Source: Dipteris shenzhenensis | Lineage: Eukaryota; Polypodiophyta; Polypodiopsida; Gleicheniales | Reading direction: 5' to 3' (one strand) | NCBI GenBank assembly: GCA_047967505.1 | Contig: CM106538.1 | DNA length: 64,000 nucleotides | Shown: positions 1-10,442 of the stretch, one piece after another | How positions within the stretch are numbered: the stretch's first letter is position 1 | How the letters are laid out: each line of letters opens with the position of its first letter | Made by a program: the position numbers and the translations under genes | The notes under the pieces: model-generated | What the model saw: only the letters and a program-made list of their open reading frames with translations | The model's database searches: none | Told to the model about the DNA's origin: nothing

Positions 1-44
1 ACATATAACATGGTATTTGCAAAACATTGACATTTGTGAATCTA

Positions 45-365
45 GACGGATGCCTTTGTTCCTAGGTAAAGCAATAACATGCCAGGGAATACAGGCATTA
101 CGTGTCTACCCAATTGAAACTCTAATGTTCTAACACCTAGTTTTTCTTGGATGGTGGCAGGTAAGTGGACCCTGACCCTGGAACCTGGACTACTTGATGG
201 ATTCGACACCCTTTTCTAATCTTGTGTTCCTATTGCTAGCTTAATATGATTATAAATTCTCATTTTTGTTAGAATTTTGCAAACTCTCAATTTTTTACAA
301 GTCCCAACTTAGATGTTGTAAATATTTTTGTACTTGTCTCATATATAACTTTTTATCCAAATGGT
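45..365 (+). repeat. Dispersed repeat, copy 1
   Basis: Bases 45-232 match the reverse complement of 50,699-50,888 with scattered mismatches; shared words include TTCCTAGGTAAAG and GGTAAGTGGACCCTGACC. Bases 250-365 also resemble 46,147-46,265 in the same orientation (shared TTAGAATTTT, CAAACTCT, CTTTTTATCCAA). No coding potential or terminal structure is recognisable, so the element class is unknown. Confidence 0.7.
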
Positions 366-410
366 GGAATTAATTGTATGGCCCATTTATTAATGGGACT
401 ATTAAATCTA

Positions 411-411
<1 letters not shown>

Positions 412-448
<37 letters not shown>

Positions 449-500
449 CACACACACGCACACACACACACACACACGTGCGTGCGCATGCATGCATGCA
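412..500. repeat. (CA)n microsatellite
   Basis: A nearly pure CA run with two CG interruptions, grading into GTGCGTGC and GCATGCATGCA. Short His/Val/Cys-rich ORFs across it are products of the dinucleotide repeat, not genes. Confidence 0.95.
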
Positions 501-943
501 CACACATTCGTTGCTTTGAATTCCAGAGGTAATTTTTTTCTATCGCCTTAAGCCCACTCAAGCCCTAGTCTAAGGGAGTGCTTCATGGTCCCTACACCCC
601 ACACAAGGTAGGGGGCTAGATGAAACTACTCTCAAGGTGTAGGGTGCCTGGATTGCTCAATGGAAGAAGTGGTTTTGTCATTTTCTCTTTTGCATGCATT
701 CAATATTCATGCATTATGTATCATGCAATAGATGTTAGACATCACTAGTCGCACTAAAACATGGATTTTGTATATGTAGATATTATATGCAATTTGCAAA
801 CTTCCATATAGTTTTTTGGTGAGATGGAAGGTTACATTGGCTCTAAGCATAAGCATGCATGCTATGTTTCCAAAGGCATAACACAAACTAGTTAATCAGT
901 TGTGCTTTGAGAGAAGATGCTAGAGTAGATAAATAATAGGTTT

Positions 944-1102
944 GTGTGTGTTTGTGTGTACACACATGCACACATGTGCATGTGTACACACATGCACATA
1001 TGTGTGTGTGTAAACACATGTGCACATGTGTGCACATGCATGCATGCATATGTGTGCACGTGCATGTGTGTGTGTGTGTTTGCATGTGTGTGTGCAAGTG
1101 CA
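944..1102. repeat. (TG/CA)n compound microsatellite
   Basis: Alternating TGTGTG, CACACA and TGCACATG words, purine-pyrimidine alternating throughout. Open frames on both strands consist of His/Cys/Val/Thr repeats and are artefacts of the repeat. Confidence 0.9.
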
Positions 1103-1174
1103 TGTTGTGACATGAAGTTGGGGGTAATAAACTTCACGCACCTCTTCACTTCCTACTGCTTTCAAACTGAGTGA

Positions 1175-1945
1175 TAGAGATCTTTATCACTGGGAAAGGG
1201 ACATTAGAAATAAGCTTTTATACCAAGAGACCACACCATACTTTCCTCCCTTAGATGAGAATAAAGATGGTAACATCCCAAGTGATGTTGTACTCAAGCA
1301 TAGGGAGAAGGAAAGCATCAGCAGAAGCCATAATCTTAGTAAGCCGGTCTGTGCCAAAGAGAAGAGCGATACATTGTTAAAAGAAGATCTTGCGGCTCAA
1401 CATGACGTGAACTAATATATATCGAGGAGTTTGAAGGGGATGATTGGGTCAGATGGGTAGGTTCCGAGGAAACATTGCACCTCCTTCATAAATACCTTTA
1501 CAATTGCCTCAAAACACTCTCCAAAATATTATAAGACATAGAGACCCATAACTTTCAACAAATACATGATATCAAATATTCAAACACATATTAAAATGCG
1601 TCTTCAAATGGGCTTCGCTCTGATATAAGTTGCATAAGAAACAGAGAAGCGGTCGGAAAGATATGGGCAGTTTACTAGACGGGGGTAAACATTATCTGGG
1701 AAAAAACAGTCACACACAGAGTCATAGATTTTTGTTTTGACATCCAATACAATAATTGAATACATAAAATGATGCTCCTTGAAGAGAGCTTTGTGGTAAT
1801 ATAAGTTTCATTCAAATGGGACCATCGAGCAAAAAGTTATGAGCAAAATATTGACAAGGGGTCAAACTATCATGAAAAACACTTACTCCTTCTATTGGTG
1901 CCGACTTGGGAGACTACTACCTCCATGCTTAGACTTAATTAATGA
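1175..1945. other. No gene seen
   Basis: AT-rich sequence without a recognisable coding region, RNA gene or clear repeat. TTGGTGCCGACTTGGGAG near 1,895 faintly resembles an LTR primer-binding site, but no supporting element follows it. Confidence 0.4.
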
Positions 1946-1949
1946 TCTA

Positions 1950-2992
1950 AGTCCCATAGAGGTCACCTAGGAGGTAAGAAAGAGCCCTTTTGTGGCTTGG
2001 GAAATAGATAAACCATGTATGCACAATGAGCAGCCAAATAGACAACACTTCTGAGCACTTTGGAAGAGAAAGCAATGGAAAAAAAGGGAAGAGACACTCA
2101 CAAGTGAGAACTGAAGTGACCTTCATTACCAATAGAGTGAGACTCCACTCTAATGCAACTCAAAATACTACAAACACAAAGGAGAAGAAGAGGTTTCATA
2201 CGTACAAGAGGGAGCGGAAGCTCCAAGACTACTCATAGAGAGAGAATGAACTAGAGAGAGATGGACTCAAGAGTCTACATAAGAGAATATCTACAAGAGG
2301 GAGAGAAGGCTCATGGAAGAGGTTTGAGGAGACTAGAGCTACAACAACATGAGGCCTAATGATGGAAGAGATGAAGAAGGGAGAGGAGGGCTCCTTTTAT
2401 AGAGATTTTGTCACCCTCCTTCACCCATTTATAATTGCTGCCTGTAGATTCTTTTCCCCATCAATCACATAAGCCCGTGTGTCACCATCCATGTCCTTTT
2501 TGGCTACTCTTGCCATGTGTCCCATCAAAAGATGCTCAAGACTCTTAAAATATTGAGAAAGTCAAAAGTCTCCCCACATGGAGCCCTCGCTTTTCCATAT
2601 GTCCACATCCTCCTTATTCCACATGGGAATTCTAGAAGGATTCCTCTTGACTCCACACTCCTCCACATGCCTTCCACATGCTTGGCATGTGGCCTCTCTT
2701 ATATTATTGGAACACATGGACATGAACCCACCTCTTTATATGACTCACTCTTCCTATTTTCTAAAAACCCCATAATATACACAAATAACTCTCATGCCAT
2801 ACCAAGGTATTTATAATTCATACCTATGGTATTTACAATGATCCATTCCACTCATCCTCTTAATCCCATACAATATCTTAGAAAATAGAAATAAGTGAGA
2901 GCTGCTAGGCTATCACTAGATACTCAAAATCTTATCAAACATAGAAGAAAACAATACCAATGCCAAATAAAAAATATCAATTTTTGGTGTCA
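1950..2992 (-). mobile_element. Putative 3' LTR of the minus-strand gypsy element
   Basis: Immediately downstream of the G-rich tract at 2,996-3,007, the minus strand begins TGACACC, the expected LTR 5' TG. About 600 bases further (plus 2,386-2,403) the minus strand carries CTATAAAAGGAGCC, a good TATA box, followed by a CT-rich transcribed-leader-like stretch. This is the layout of an LTR U3-R. The distal end is not defined, because no second LTR copy exists in the window for comparison and no target-site duplication was found. Confidence 0.45.
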
Positions 2993-2995
2993 GAT

Positions 2996-3007
2996 CTTTC
3001 CCCCCCC
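2996..3007 (-). other. Polypurine tract of gypsy element
   Basis: On the minus strand this reads GGGGGGGGAAAG, ending a few bases before the putative LTR start. It lies only about 40 bases past the end of the second RNase H frame, which is where a plus-strand primer tract belongs, but integrase would normally intervene. Confidence 0.5.
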
Positions 3008-3048
3008 ATAGCAGATCCTCTCTAGTAACAGAGAGGGTCTGCTAGCCC

Positions 3049-3715
3049 TCAAGGTGGTTGAGCATAGAAGAATTTAAGATGATACTTATTGGTGCATCCG
3101 AGTATCACCATGCCATTAAAATCCTCAAGCTGATAGGTTCCATTCAAGGTGACATTCATATACATCCTTATGGAGGCGTGGCCAAAAGTAACCAATCTCT
3201 GCTTCTGTTGTGGAGTTAACCCTCGAGGAAACATGCCTTCTTTCACATATTGCTGAACATCTTGCAGTTCTGGCCATCCAGTGTCTACCAAAGAAACCAC
3301 CCCTCGGTCTTGTACTACAATGGCTTGAGTAGCCAGCTCATCTGCCCTTTGATTTTCTTTTCTATTTATATGAACAAACTTGCAAAAATCAAATTGACTG
3401 CATAGTGCCATAGCCTTTTGATTAAGCTCCTTCAAATGAGGACTTCTTGTCTTGTGATACCCTTGCATTTGCTTTATAATAAGCTGAGAATCTCCTCTTA
3501 CTTCCCATTCTTTAACTTGACTTTGAAGACAACCCTCCAAACCAAGAATCAAAGCATTATACTCAGCTACATTGTTAGTTGTGATACTTGAAAACTCTTG
3601 TCCTCTCGCCCACACCTCTTGACCTTTACAATTCATCAAGAGTATCCCCTCGGCTCCCTATTGGCATGAAGGACTAAAAGCCCCATCAAAATACAAGACA
3701 AAAGCTGTTGGTGGT
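3049..3715 (-). pseudogene. Second (plant-type) RNase H domain of gypsy pol
   Basis: Ribonuclease H-like domain of the cellular/archaeal type that Tat-like gypsy elements carry in addition to the retroviral-type RNase H; it degrades RNA in RNA-DNA hybrids during element replication. All four acidic positions are visible: Asp in YFDGAF, Glu in NVAEYNAL, Asp in RGDSQL and Asp in RADELA. A stop codon (TAG on the minus strand, about 3,656-3,658) lies between the YFDGAF strand and the rest, so the domain is broken. The frame continues about 90 residues past RADELA with no recognised domain and ends just before the polypurine tract. It is therefore a pseudogene domain of the element, not a host RNase H gene. 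Confidence 0.75.
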
Positions 3716-4415
3716 GTCTCCCTTTCATCATTAATGTCCTCCTTGTATTTCTTTTCTTCTCTTAGATCCTGCCGTCTTGTGAGCAACAAATCTGCCATAG
3801 TGGACCTAGTGGTATTTTCAATGACAAAGAGAAAGAGAACTCTTGAAGCTCTGACAACCATTTTGCAAATCTCCCCCCAGGATTAGGCTTGCGAACTAGA
3901 TATGCTAATATAGACTGAGAGGTAAGGAAGAAAAATGGCTGAGGTAATAAGTAGGAGCGAAACTTTCTGAATGAAAACACCAAAGAGAGGGCTTTTTGCT
4001 TCATTTCTTCATACCTTGTTTCCACCTCTGTATGCTGTCAGCTGGCATAATAGATGGGTTGCATTCTACCTGCCTCCCCTTTTTGTAGCAATATAGCACC
4101 AACTGTATGCAAAGATACACTTGGATTTACATAAAAGTCTTGAGACCAATCAGGGGGCTTCAATATTGGGCCCTTACTCATGGCCTCCTTAAGTTGCTGA
4201 TAAGACTCTTGTTGCTCCACACCCCATTGGAAAGAAACTCCTTTTCTTGTCAACAAGTTCATGGGATGCACTATCTCTGTGAAATCATCACAAAACCGCT
4301 GATAATACTTGCTCTTTTCTAGAATTCTGTGAACACCAGTGACATTCTCAGGATTTGGCAATGCATGATTGCTTAATTTTGTGAGGATCCATTTCCAGGC
4401 CTTCTTCAGACACAA
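3715..4415 (-). pseudogene. RT thumb/connection and retroviral-type RNase H of gypsy pol
   Basis: The first part (4,415-4,038) holds the RT C-terminal region (KYYQRFCDDFTEI, then PMNLLTRKG) leading into RNase H. The usual VDAS motif that carries the first catalytic Asp reads YVNPS here, so the residue appears lost. The second part (4,025-3,762, another frame) contains TRYEEMKQKALSL, the Glu-bearing helix, and KFRSYLL. A frameshift near 4,030 separates the two. Identity as gypsy RNase H rests on motif order and position between RT and the second RNase H. Confidence 0.7.
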
Positions 4416-5011
4416 TATACCCCAACAAGACTACTTTTGTTTGAGCCAAATGACACTTGCTAGGATTTAGATACCCTTTTGCTTCATCAATCCTAGCTAA
4501 GGCCATCTTTAACTTCTCCATGTGATCTGTGGGCCGAGAATAAATGCAAAAATCATCCAAAAACACCCTTATGAACTTTCCCAAGTAAGGCTTGAGCACT
4601 TGACTCATGAACCTTTGAAATGTAGCTGGTGCATTGGTCAACCCAAAAGCCATCACTCTATAAGCAAAAACTCTCCAAGGTGTGACAAATGATGTTTTCT
4701 TTTGATCTTCCTCCCAAATATGAATTTGAAAGTACCCAGAGTACCCCATCACATATAGAATACATCTCATGCCCTGCTACTTGGTCTAGTATTTCATCTT
4801 GGAATGGCAAAGGAAAATGATCCCTCTTAGTGCATGCATTCAAAGGATGAAAGTCCACACAAACTCGCCACTTATTTCCTTTCTTTGGTGTGACAACTAC
4901 AGGAGATATCCATTCTGAATCATCAACAGGAAAGATGAATCCCAACTCAAGTAGTTGTGTTACCTCTTTCTTTAGTGCCTCAGCTTGGATCATCCCCAAT
5001 CGCCTTAGCAT
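4348..5011 (-). pseudogene. Reverse transcriptase of gypsy pol (frameshifted)
   Basis: RNA-dependent DNA polymerase domain. The N-terminal portion (5,011-4,750) shows SPVVVTPKKGNKWRVCVDF, a standard gypsy fingers motif. The next segment in another frame (4,770-4,348) shows MAFGLTNAPATFQRFM and the catalytic FLDDFCIYS, in which both Asp residues are kept, then the GYIVSEEGLEMDP motif. The motif usually written FSxLDLxSGYxQI is split by a frameshift around 4,750-4,770 (YSICDG, then MGYSGYFQI). The catalytic residues survive but the polyprotein is interrupted. Confidence 0.85.
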
Positions 5012-5360
5012 TGCATAATTGGCTTCAACTCAATCTTGTGCTCCGCAAGAGAGACTGGTCGAACCTATGAATAGCTTGTTGCAAAGAGACATTGAAAATC
5101 ATCTAAGATATCCAAGTATTGGAACTTCTCACTACCTGCTAATAGAGAATCACCAAGAAGCTCTTCATTGCATTGGCGTCATTTAGTGTGCTCCACATCC
5201 TCCACATGAAGTGTCTCTATAGGATCTTCTTGTACCACCACCTTGTTCCCTCCTGACTCATCCCAATCAACACCAAGACAAAGACCAAAGGCCACTCCTT
5301 CCACCTCATCCTCTGAGCTGGACTCCTCAGAGCTACACCATGTCTCTTCTTCTTCATCGG
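5012..5360 (-). other. Linker between gypsy protease and RT
   Basis: Minus-strand sequence between the protease frame and the RT frame. It is rich in GAA/GAG codons (acidic: plus strand TCTTCTTCTTCATCGG near 5,344), as often seen between gypsy protease and RT. No single open frame covers it, so it is decayed like the rest. Confidence 0.5.
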
Positions 5361-5895
5361 TTAAGTCAGAGCTCTCGAACTCTTTGATATTAAAGACTCC
5401 ACCTTGACAACTTCCTTTCTGTGACTTTTGATGTTATAGCGCACCTTCTTATCATTTCCTTTCAAAATCAATTCTCTAGTATCCCACTTTTGAATAGCCT
5501 TCACCTTGTGTAGCCAAGGCATTCCCAAAATCAATGGATAGGGATGTGCATCTGGCTTAATAGGGATCACCTGAAAAGTAGTCAGCACAGAAATTTCACA
5601 TACATCCACTTCTAGATTCTTCACAACTCCCAAGGTCTTAACCCTATTGTTGTCAGCCAATTTGATGCGATAAGGAGAGGTAGTACTAGAGTATTTAAAA
5701 TTAGCATCTATCATGGTCTTCTCACTCATGACATTAATCGATGCACCTCCATCAATGTACACATTAGAAATCACTTGACCATCAATGATCACATCAACCA
5801 CACGTACATCATCACCAACATCTATATCTACCTTTTGAACAATAGGAATGGCACTTTCTTCTTTTTCTTCTTTGATACTCTTGTGCTTGCTAGCT
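5361..5895 (-). pseudogene. Retropepsin-like aspartic protease of gypsy element
   Basis: The frame reads through VDVIIDGQVISNVYIDGGAS, in which Asp-Gly-Gly-Ala replaces the common Asp-Ser-Gly-Ala catalytic triplet, and continues to YPLILGMPWLHKV, the usual second conserved block (ILGxxWL). In-frame sequence upstream of the first Met extends to about 5,895 (IPIVQKVDIDVGDDVRVVDV), so the listed Met is not a natural start and this is a domain within a longer Gag-Pol. The protease would mature the element polyprotein. Upstream gag was not found. Confidence 0.8.
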
Positions 5896-5919
5896 TGCCC
5901 TCGTAGTCATGATAAGTAG

Positions 5920-6237
5920 ATATTGGTGTTGGATTCAATCACCTGTGGTCTCTCAAATTCTCCTCAAGTTCCAGACACTCCATGGATTGTCTTGCATGGT
6001 GATCAAGATCTTACCGACACCAACCATAAGAAATCCCTCCTCAACCAAAAATATCAACCAGACCAATAGGAAGATCATCATGAAGTCATTGCTAGTGTGG
6101 AAGGTGGGGCCCGCCATGCCACCCCATCGGCTAAAAACTTTACAAAGAGAATCAAAGAAGCTGCCAGGTCCATTGGGTCAAGGATGGAGAAAAGATTTAA
6201 TTTTTTTAGATATGCCTATAAAGTCTTTGCTTACTAA
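5920..6237 (+). pseudogene. Unrecognised plus-strand reading frame with one stop
   Basis: Directly beyond the gypsy protease, on the opposite strand, a frame with no Met start runs about 105 codons, broken only by one TAG about midway, and ends at TAA (6,235-6,237). The second half is basic and helical in character (for example RIKEAARSIGSRMEKRF). I do not recognise the family. It may be a fragment of a captured or neighbouring coding sequence, or chance. It has no visible promoter, and AT-rich non-coding DNA follows. Confidence 0.25.
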
Positions 6238-6239
6238 TT

Positions 6240-7996
6240 GGGGTGGAGAGGAGCAAGGGTTTGGATAGGAAAACACAAAGGTTTTATCATTGTAGTTTCA
6301 CCCTCTTAACTCACACTGAATTGATTGATTGTCATTGCAAGAGATTAATGTGATGAGTGCCAAGAGATTAATGTGATGAATTGCAACTAAATGCTTGATT
6401 TTATACTGACATGTCATTCATTTCATCTTATATTGTATTTCATTCTTCATGAATTGATTAAACATAGGATATTTCTTATATGCAAGGTAGCGGGATAGCT
6501 TATACACATTGCTTAAAAAGGAACTAAGAAATTTGAGTCATATAGCTTATGTTTTTAAGTTTACATATATCAAAGATTAAATTACGTACAAGTGGCATTG
6601 ATAATACCATATGTAATGTTTCATTGTCAAATTATTAAATTTGATTTACAATTATTGAGCAATTATTGAGACCTTTACATGAGTTGCAATGCCTCTCCAA
6701 TGCCTACATGATCAAAACTTTTGTAATGTTAATATTTTCTTTTAATAAAATTTTTTCTCTTTTGCAAGAAAAATTAATCCATAATGGGGTAGATTTTAAT
6801 GAGACCTTTGCAGGAGTTGCAATGTCTACATGATCAAACCATGGATGACAAGATATAGTTGCATTTGTGTGAAGTCATATGATATGGTCCATAGAAGGAT
6901 GATGGATTATTGTAAGACGACCATATTATAGAATAATAATTGTTTATCTAAACTCTATAGGTCACAGATGTGAAGAATATGCATTCACATAGGCACATAG
7001 AAGGATAGGCATTCATTAAATCGGCATAAAGCATATGCTAGCATTCACATATAGCATAAACATACATCATAATGCATATAGAAATGTAGAAGCATGAGGA
7101 AGCATGGACATAGGTATATAGAAACATAGAAGCATAGACATAGGAATTCACACGGGCATACATAAACATAGGCATATAGCTTAAAGTATTTACATGAAAT
7201 TTACATAAAGCAACCTGGTGCCTGCTAGGTCAACCATAGAAATAGCCTACGAGGTCTCTCTACCTATATCAACTTTCCATCATGTAATATTAACAATAAC
7301 ATCAAATTGGCTATCTATCCAAGAGTATTTTGATATGAGTAGAAATAGCTTATTTGCGATGCATGTAGGAATTCTCATCTAGGCCACAATTCAATTCTTG
7401 AAGCCACAGAGCTTGAGGTGTGGAATGGTCAAGCTTTTGGAGTATGTGAGAATGCTATAGAGATCTTCCATAGAGGAAGAGATTCAAAAGCTTCAAAGCA
7501 TCATAGAAACACTATTCTGATGCACCATCGTATGTGGCAAAACATTGAAGGACGATGGTCTATTTCATAGTTTTTCTTCTTTTTGTTTAACCCTATGAGT
7601 GGATGAGTCACAAAGATTTTATGCATACAGAGATTTGTGTATTGTTGATAAGTGTATTAAAGCATTATTGTAGGGTGTTTTGAGTCCTACACGGCCCCCT
7701 CTGTGTGAGTAGGGTGATTGAACTTGCTAACTCGTTTGGTGATTAACTAGTTGACATGACGGGGTTCTCAACATCCTCCCTCCTTAAGCTACTGGGAAGA
7801 TAAAAAGTTGCATCAGGAGTGAGGCTTGTTGTGCCTTTTGAAAGATTTCAAAGTTGGTGGAGGTGTTATCATGGTATCTCAAAATATTGTGGTTGAGATT
7901 ACATCTGATCATTGCTATAAGGATGGTGACTCAATTTCCCAAGAAGACCAAAACTCAGGTAGACTTGTGCTTGGAATCAACAATGAAGGTGGCCAA
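6240..7996. other. No gene seen; CATAGGCATATAG-type simple repeats
   Basis: AT-rich non-coding sequence. Between about 6,970 and 7,180 the words CATAGGCATATAG, CATAGAAGCAT and CACATAGGCA recur irregularly, a decayed minisatellite. A local repeat of GCCAAGAGATTAATGTGATGA lies near 6,340-6,380. The first duplication breakpoint is at the right edge. Confidence 0.5.
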
Positions 7997-8298
7997 GACT
8001 CCTTGTGTGGTGGTCAGATTCGTGTCAATTAGAATGCATTATAGATAAGCATGCACTTGAAAATTTGTTAACAAACCTTATATAGTGAAAATTTGTATTC
8101 TTTTAATAAGTCAATTCCTTCATCCAATTATACCCTATCTAGGTGTTCTCTTAAATTAGTATTTTCAAAAGTTTTCTTATTCTAACTATTGTCAAACAAC
8201 ATGCAAATTTGAAATGAGAGTGACCCCGATAGAGGAGGGCACAAATGACACACACATGACTTAGTGAGGTGGACAAAGTGGTGCTAAGGTGGTAAGGA

Positions 8299-8315
8299 AT
8301 ACCTCGATCAGGTAT
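8299..8315. repeat. One-base-deleted copy of the ACCTCGATCGAGGT palindrome
   Basis: ATACCTCGATCAGGTAT equals the 18-bp palindrome of the 42.9 and 48.5 kb clusters minus one G. It is an isolated copy in non-coding sequence; the duplicated twin is at 18,986-19,002. Confidence 0.6.
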
Positions 8316-8589
8316 CCACATGGGGTTGCCACAATGTAAACAAACCAACCAACAAAAAAGAAATATTTTGAAAAAATTTTGATTTTTTGGAAGACTCCTC
8401 TTGCTTAGATTGTCCCTCCTCGTTCCACCTTGAGCTTGTGCCATCTCCCCTCTCTTTCTCTCTCATTTAGCCTCCCTTGTTGCGATCCTCTTCTCGCCCT
8501 TCTCCGCTCTCACTTGCTCTACTCCTTCGCCCATGGCTTCCTCTGTTGTTGCCCCTGCTGCTGCTGCCAACTCCCTCCACTCCTCCCAG

Positions 8590-8599
8590 GTTCCTCCTT

Positions 8600-8630
<31 letters not shown>

Positions 8631-8635
8631 GGTTT
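8590..8635. repeat. C-run and (CT)n microsatellite
   Basis: A C run followed by a CT repeat. The twin around 19,283-19,315 has fewer CT units, one of the few length differences between the duplicated units. Confidence 0.9.
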
Positions 8636-8663
8636 TTTCTCTTTCTCTCAATGAAATGGCTTG

Positions 8664-8890
8664 TAGTGGAGCAGCGGCACCCAATATGCTAAGAATTAAA
8701 ATGCGCTCAAGTGTGAGATTTTTAGCATCCCACTCTTGCCTTGTAGCGTTACATGAATAGAGCAGCGGCACCCAATCTGTGAGAATTTAAATGCACACAA
8801 TAGAGAGATTTTCATCATCCTGATCTGGTGTTTGTAGTGTTGCATGCGTAGAGGAGGGGCACCCAAAATAAGTAGAGGATGCGAGAATTA
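8664..8890. repeat. Decayed ~90-bp tandem repeat, three copies
   Basis: Three diverged units share GCAGCGGCACCCAAT, GAATTxAAATGC and a following CATCCxxxTCTTG-type segment, starting near 8,664, 8,755 and 8,845. The twin array is at about 19,347-19,573. No coding potential is recognised. Confidence 0.6.
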
Positions 8891-8899
8891 GAATGTGTG

Positions 8900-9990
8900 A
8901 GCGAGAGAGAGGGAAGAGAGAGAGAGTCCTTCCCCACCTCCCTCCCTTCCATGTCCTTTTTGCTCATTTTAGTTTGGGGAGTAGAACTAGGACACTGGTG
9001 AGTCGTGACTACATGCTTTGTGTTTCTTCCAAGTTCCGTTGCTTTGTACAGTGGCTCGTTGAGGAAACTCTGTTTGTTGGGAATTCTTCATGTTGTCTCT
9101 CGACGAGCTTCTGCTGCTTCTCCCACCTCAGTGCTCACTCTTATGCCTTTGAAGCTTCCTGGTCTCACACTTCCACATCAGTAGCCCTCTCGAGTCTCAT
9201 CATCCCACAAACTAGGCCTAGCTCCCTCATTGCTTGTGCGTTGAACATCAAAATAGAAAAGTTCAAGCGTTCATATATTATTGAGTTTGGATAGAAGTCG
9301 CTTTCATGAGTGGGTCTCCTCAGTCTTAGCATGATGTTTGCCATTGTTTCATTCATCCACCATCATTCCACTGTGAGTTTTGCCTGGTCATCATGACTCG
9401 TCATTCATGAATGAGGGTTGTTGCTGTGGAGTCCCTCCCCCAGCTTGGGCTCAAGAAATCCGTTGATGAAGATTGCAAGCATGCATTGGCGGAATGGCAA
9501 GTAAATCAATCTGATAGTTATTCAAGGCAAGCACATAGGTGATCGACAATCCAGCGAGACTTGCATCGTAAAATCTCGTAATTCAATGCAAGATGTGAAA
9601 ACTTAAAAGATGTTCGATTACTTTTCAAAGTGACAGTGAGAAGAAAGAGGAGACTATTGAGCCAGAGAGATTTTCTTCATAGGGAGTAGGGACCCAACAA
9701 AAGCTTGTGACTCCCTTCATGATGCCTCCCCTAATCCATGATCAGGAATCGAACTTCAACTTTGAAGTCTTGTCTCGTCTTTTGCCTGAAGCTATGATTT
9801 TTTATCCTGCAAAATGACATATTGTACTTACTTGAGAAATAGCATGGTAAAGCAATATCTACGAGGGTCGTAACTCTTGTGGTCCTCCCTTTACGTGCTT
9901 TTTTGTGGCAACTAAAGGAAAACTTAGGCAAGGAGGCATTGGGTATTAGCAAAGGAAAATCTTGGGTCTATCTAGCCGAAAACAAGTTTG
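8900..9990. other. No recognised gene
   Basis: Open frames of 60-133 codons occur here on both strands but show no family motif, no domain and no intron-exon signals I can support. The duplicated copy (19,583-20,673) is nearly identical, but at that low divergence identity says nothing about selection. Confidence 0.4.
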
Positions 9991-10079
9991 GCCTACATCA
10001 AAGACCATAAACAGCTGAGAGTGAGTATGAGAGAATTATGAACAATAAGTCTGGCCTATGTCAAAGACCATAAACGGCT
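9990..10079. repeat. Local duplication at the copia insertion target
   Basis: The sequence TTGGCCTACATCAAAGACC...AAACAGCTGAGAGTGAGTATG is repeated as CTGGCCTATGTCAAAGACCATAAACGGCT. That second copy was interrupted by the copia insertion, and its continuation, GAGAGTGAGTATGAG, resumes at 14,094. The insertion thus hit the second of two ~75-bp direct repeats. Confidence 0.7.
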
Positions 10080-10433
10080 TGTGAAGATAGTGGGAGAGAG
10101 GAAAGGAGTCTCACTTGCGGCTTTCTCACATACACAATGGGGGAATACACACACAGGTGGAGGCTGAAAATAGTTTTCCTCTTCTTAGTTGTGAAAGCCA
10201 AAAAAGAACTCTAGTATAAAGAAATAGAAGAACCCTATATGTGGGTCTCAAACCAAACTCAACTAACTAAGGTGGCATACTAACTGAGCCACGAACTAGA
10301 GTAGATAAGGATAGCTGTCATCCAGCTATTATTCGTGGGTGGTGTACCAACCGCATCTACAGCTAACAAGTCGGTGACATAAATGCACAACGATCACCCT
10401 GGCATATCGCGAGTGGAGCTCGATATCTCAACA
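10080..10433 (-). repeat. Copia A1 3' LTR
   Basis: 354 bp with terminal TG...CA, adjoining the polypurine tract. Family members recur at 13,737, 20,763, 24,422, 40,052 and 59,738. Confidence 0.93.
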
Positions 10434-10442
10434 CTCCCCCTC
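10434..10442 (-). other. Copia A1 polypurine tract
   Basis: The minus strand reads GAGGGGGAG directly before the 3' LTR TG. The same tract is present at 21,117 and 40,404. Confidence 0.85.

Larger units (their letters stand above)
2992..5895 (-). mobile_element. Degenerate Ty3/gypsy retrotransposon, Tat-like, internal region
   Basis: On the minus strand the order is aspartic protease (5,895-5,361), reverse transcriptase (5,011-4,348), RNase H (4,415-3,715), then a second plant-type RNase HI (3,715-3,049) and a polypurine tract. A duplicated RNase H is known from the Tat/Ogre group of plant gypsy elements, so I place it there by inference. Frames are broken several times (between RT halves, in RNase H and by a stop in the second RNase H). 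No integrase was found, nor a 5' LTR at higher coordinates. Confidence 0.75.

Noticed and set aside
1895-1915. Plus-strand LTR primer-binding site
   Set aside because: Only loosely similar to known sites, and no plus-strand element follows; pol nearby is on the minus strand.
2984-2997. TGGTGTCAGATC read as a plus-strand primer-binding site
   Set aside because: It resembles the initiator-Met type at 10 of 12 positions, but the adjacent pol is on the minus strand, where the same spot fits an LTR start next to a polypurine tract.
8893-9294. 133-codon plus frame, duplicated at 19,576-19,977
   Set aside because: Composition is low-complexity at the start, there is no domain, and conservation is only due to the recent duplication.
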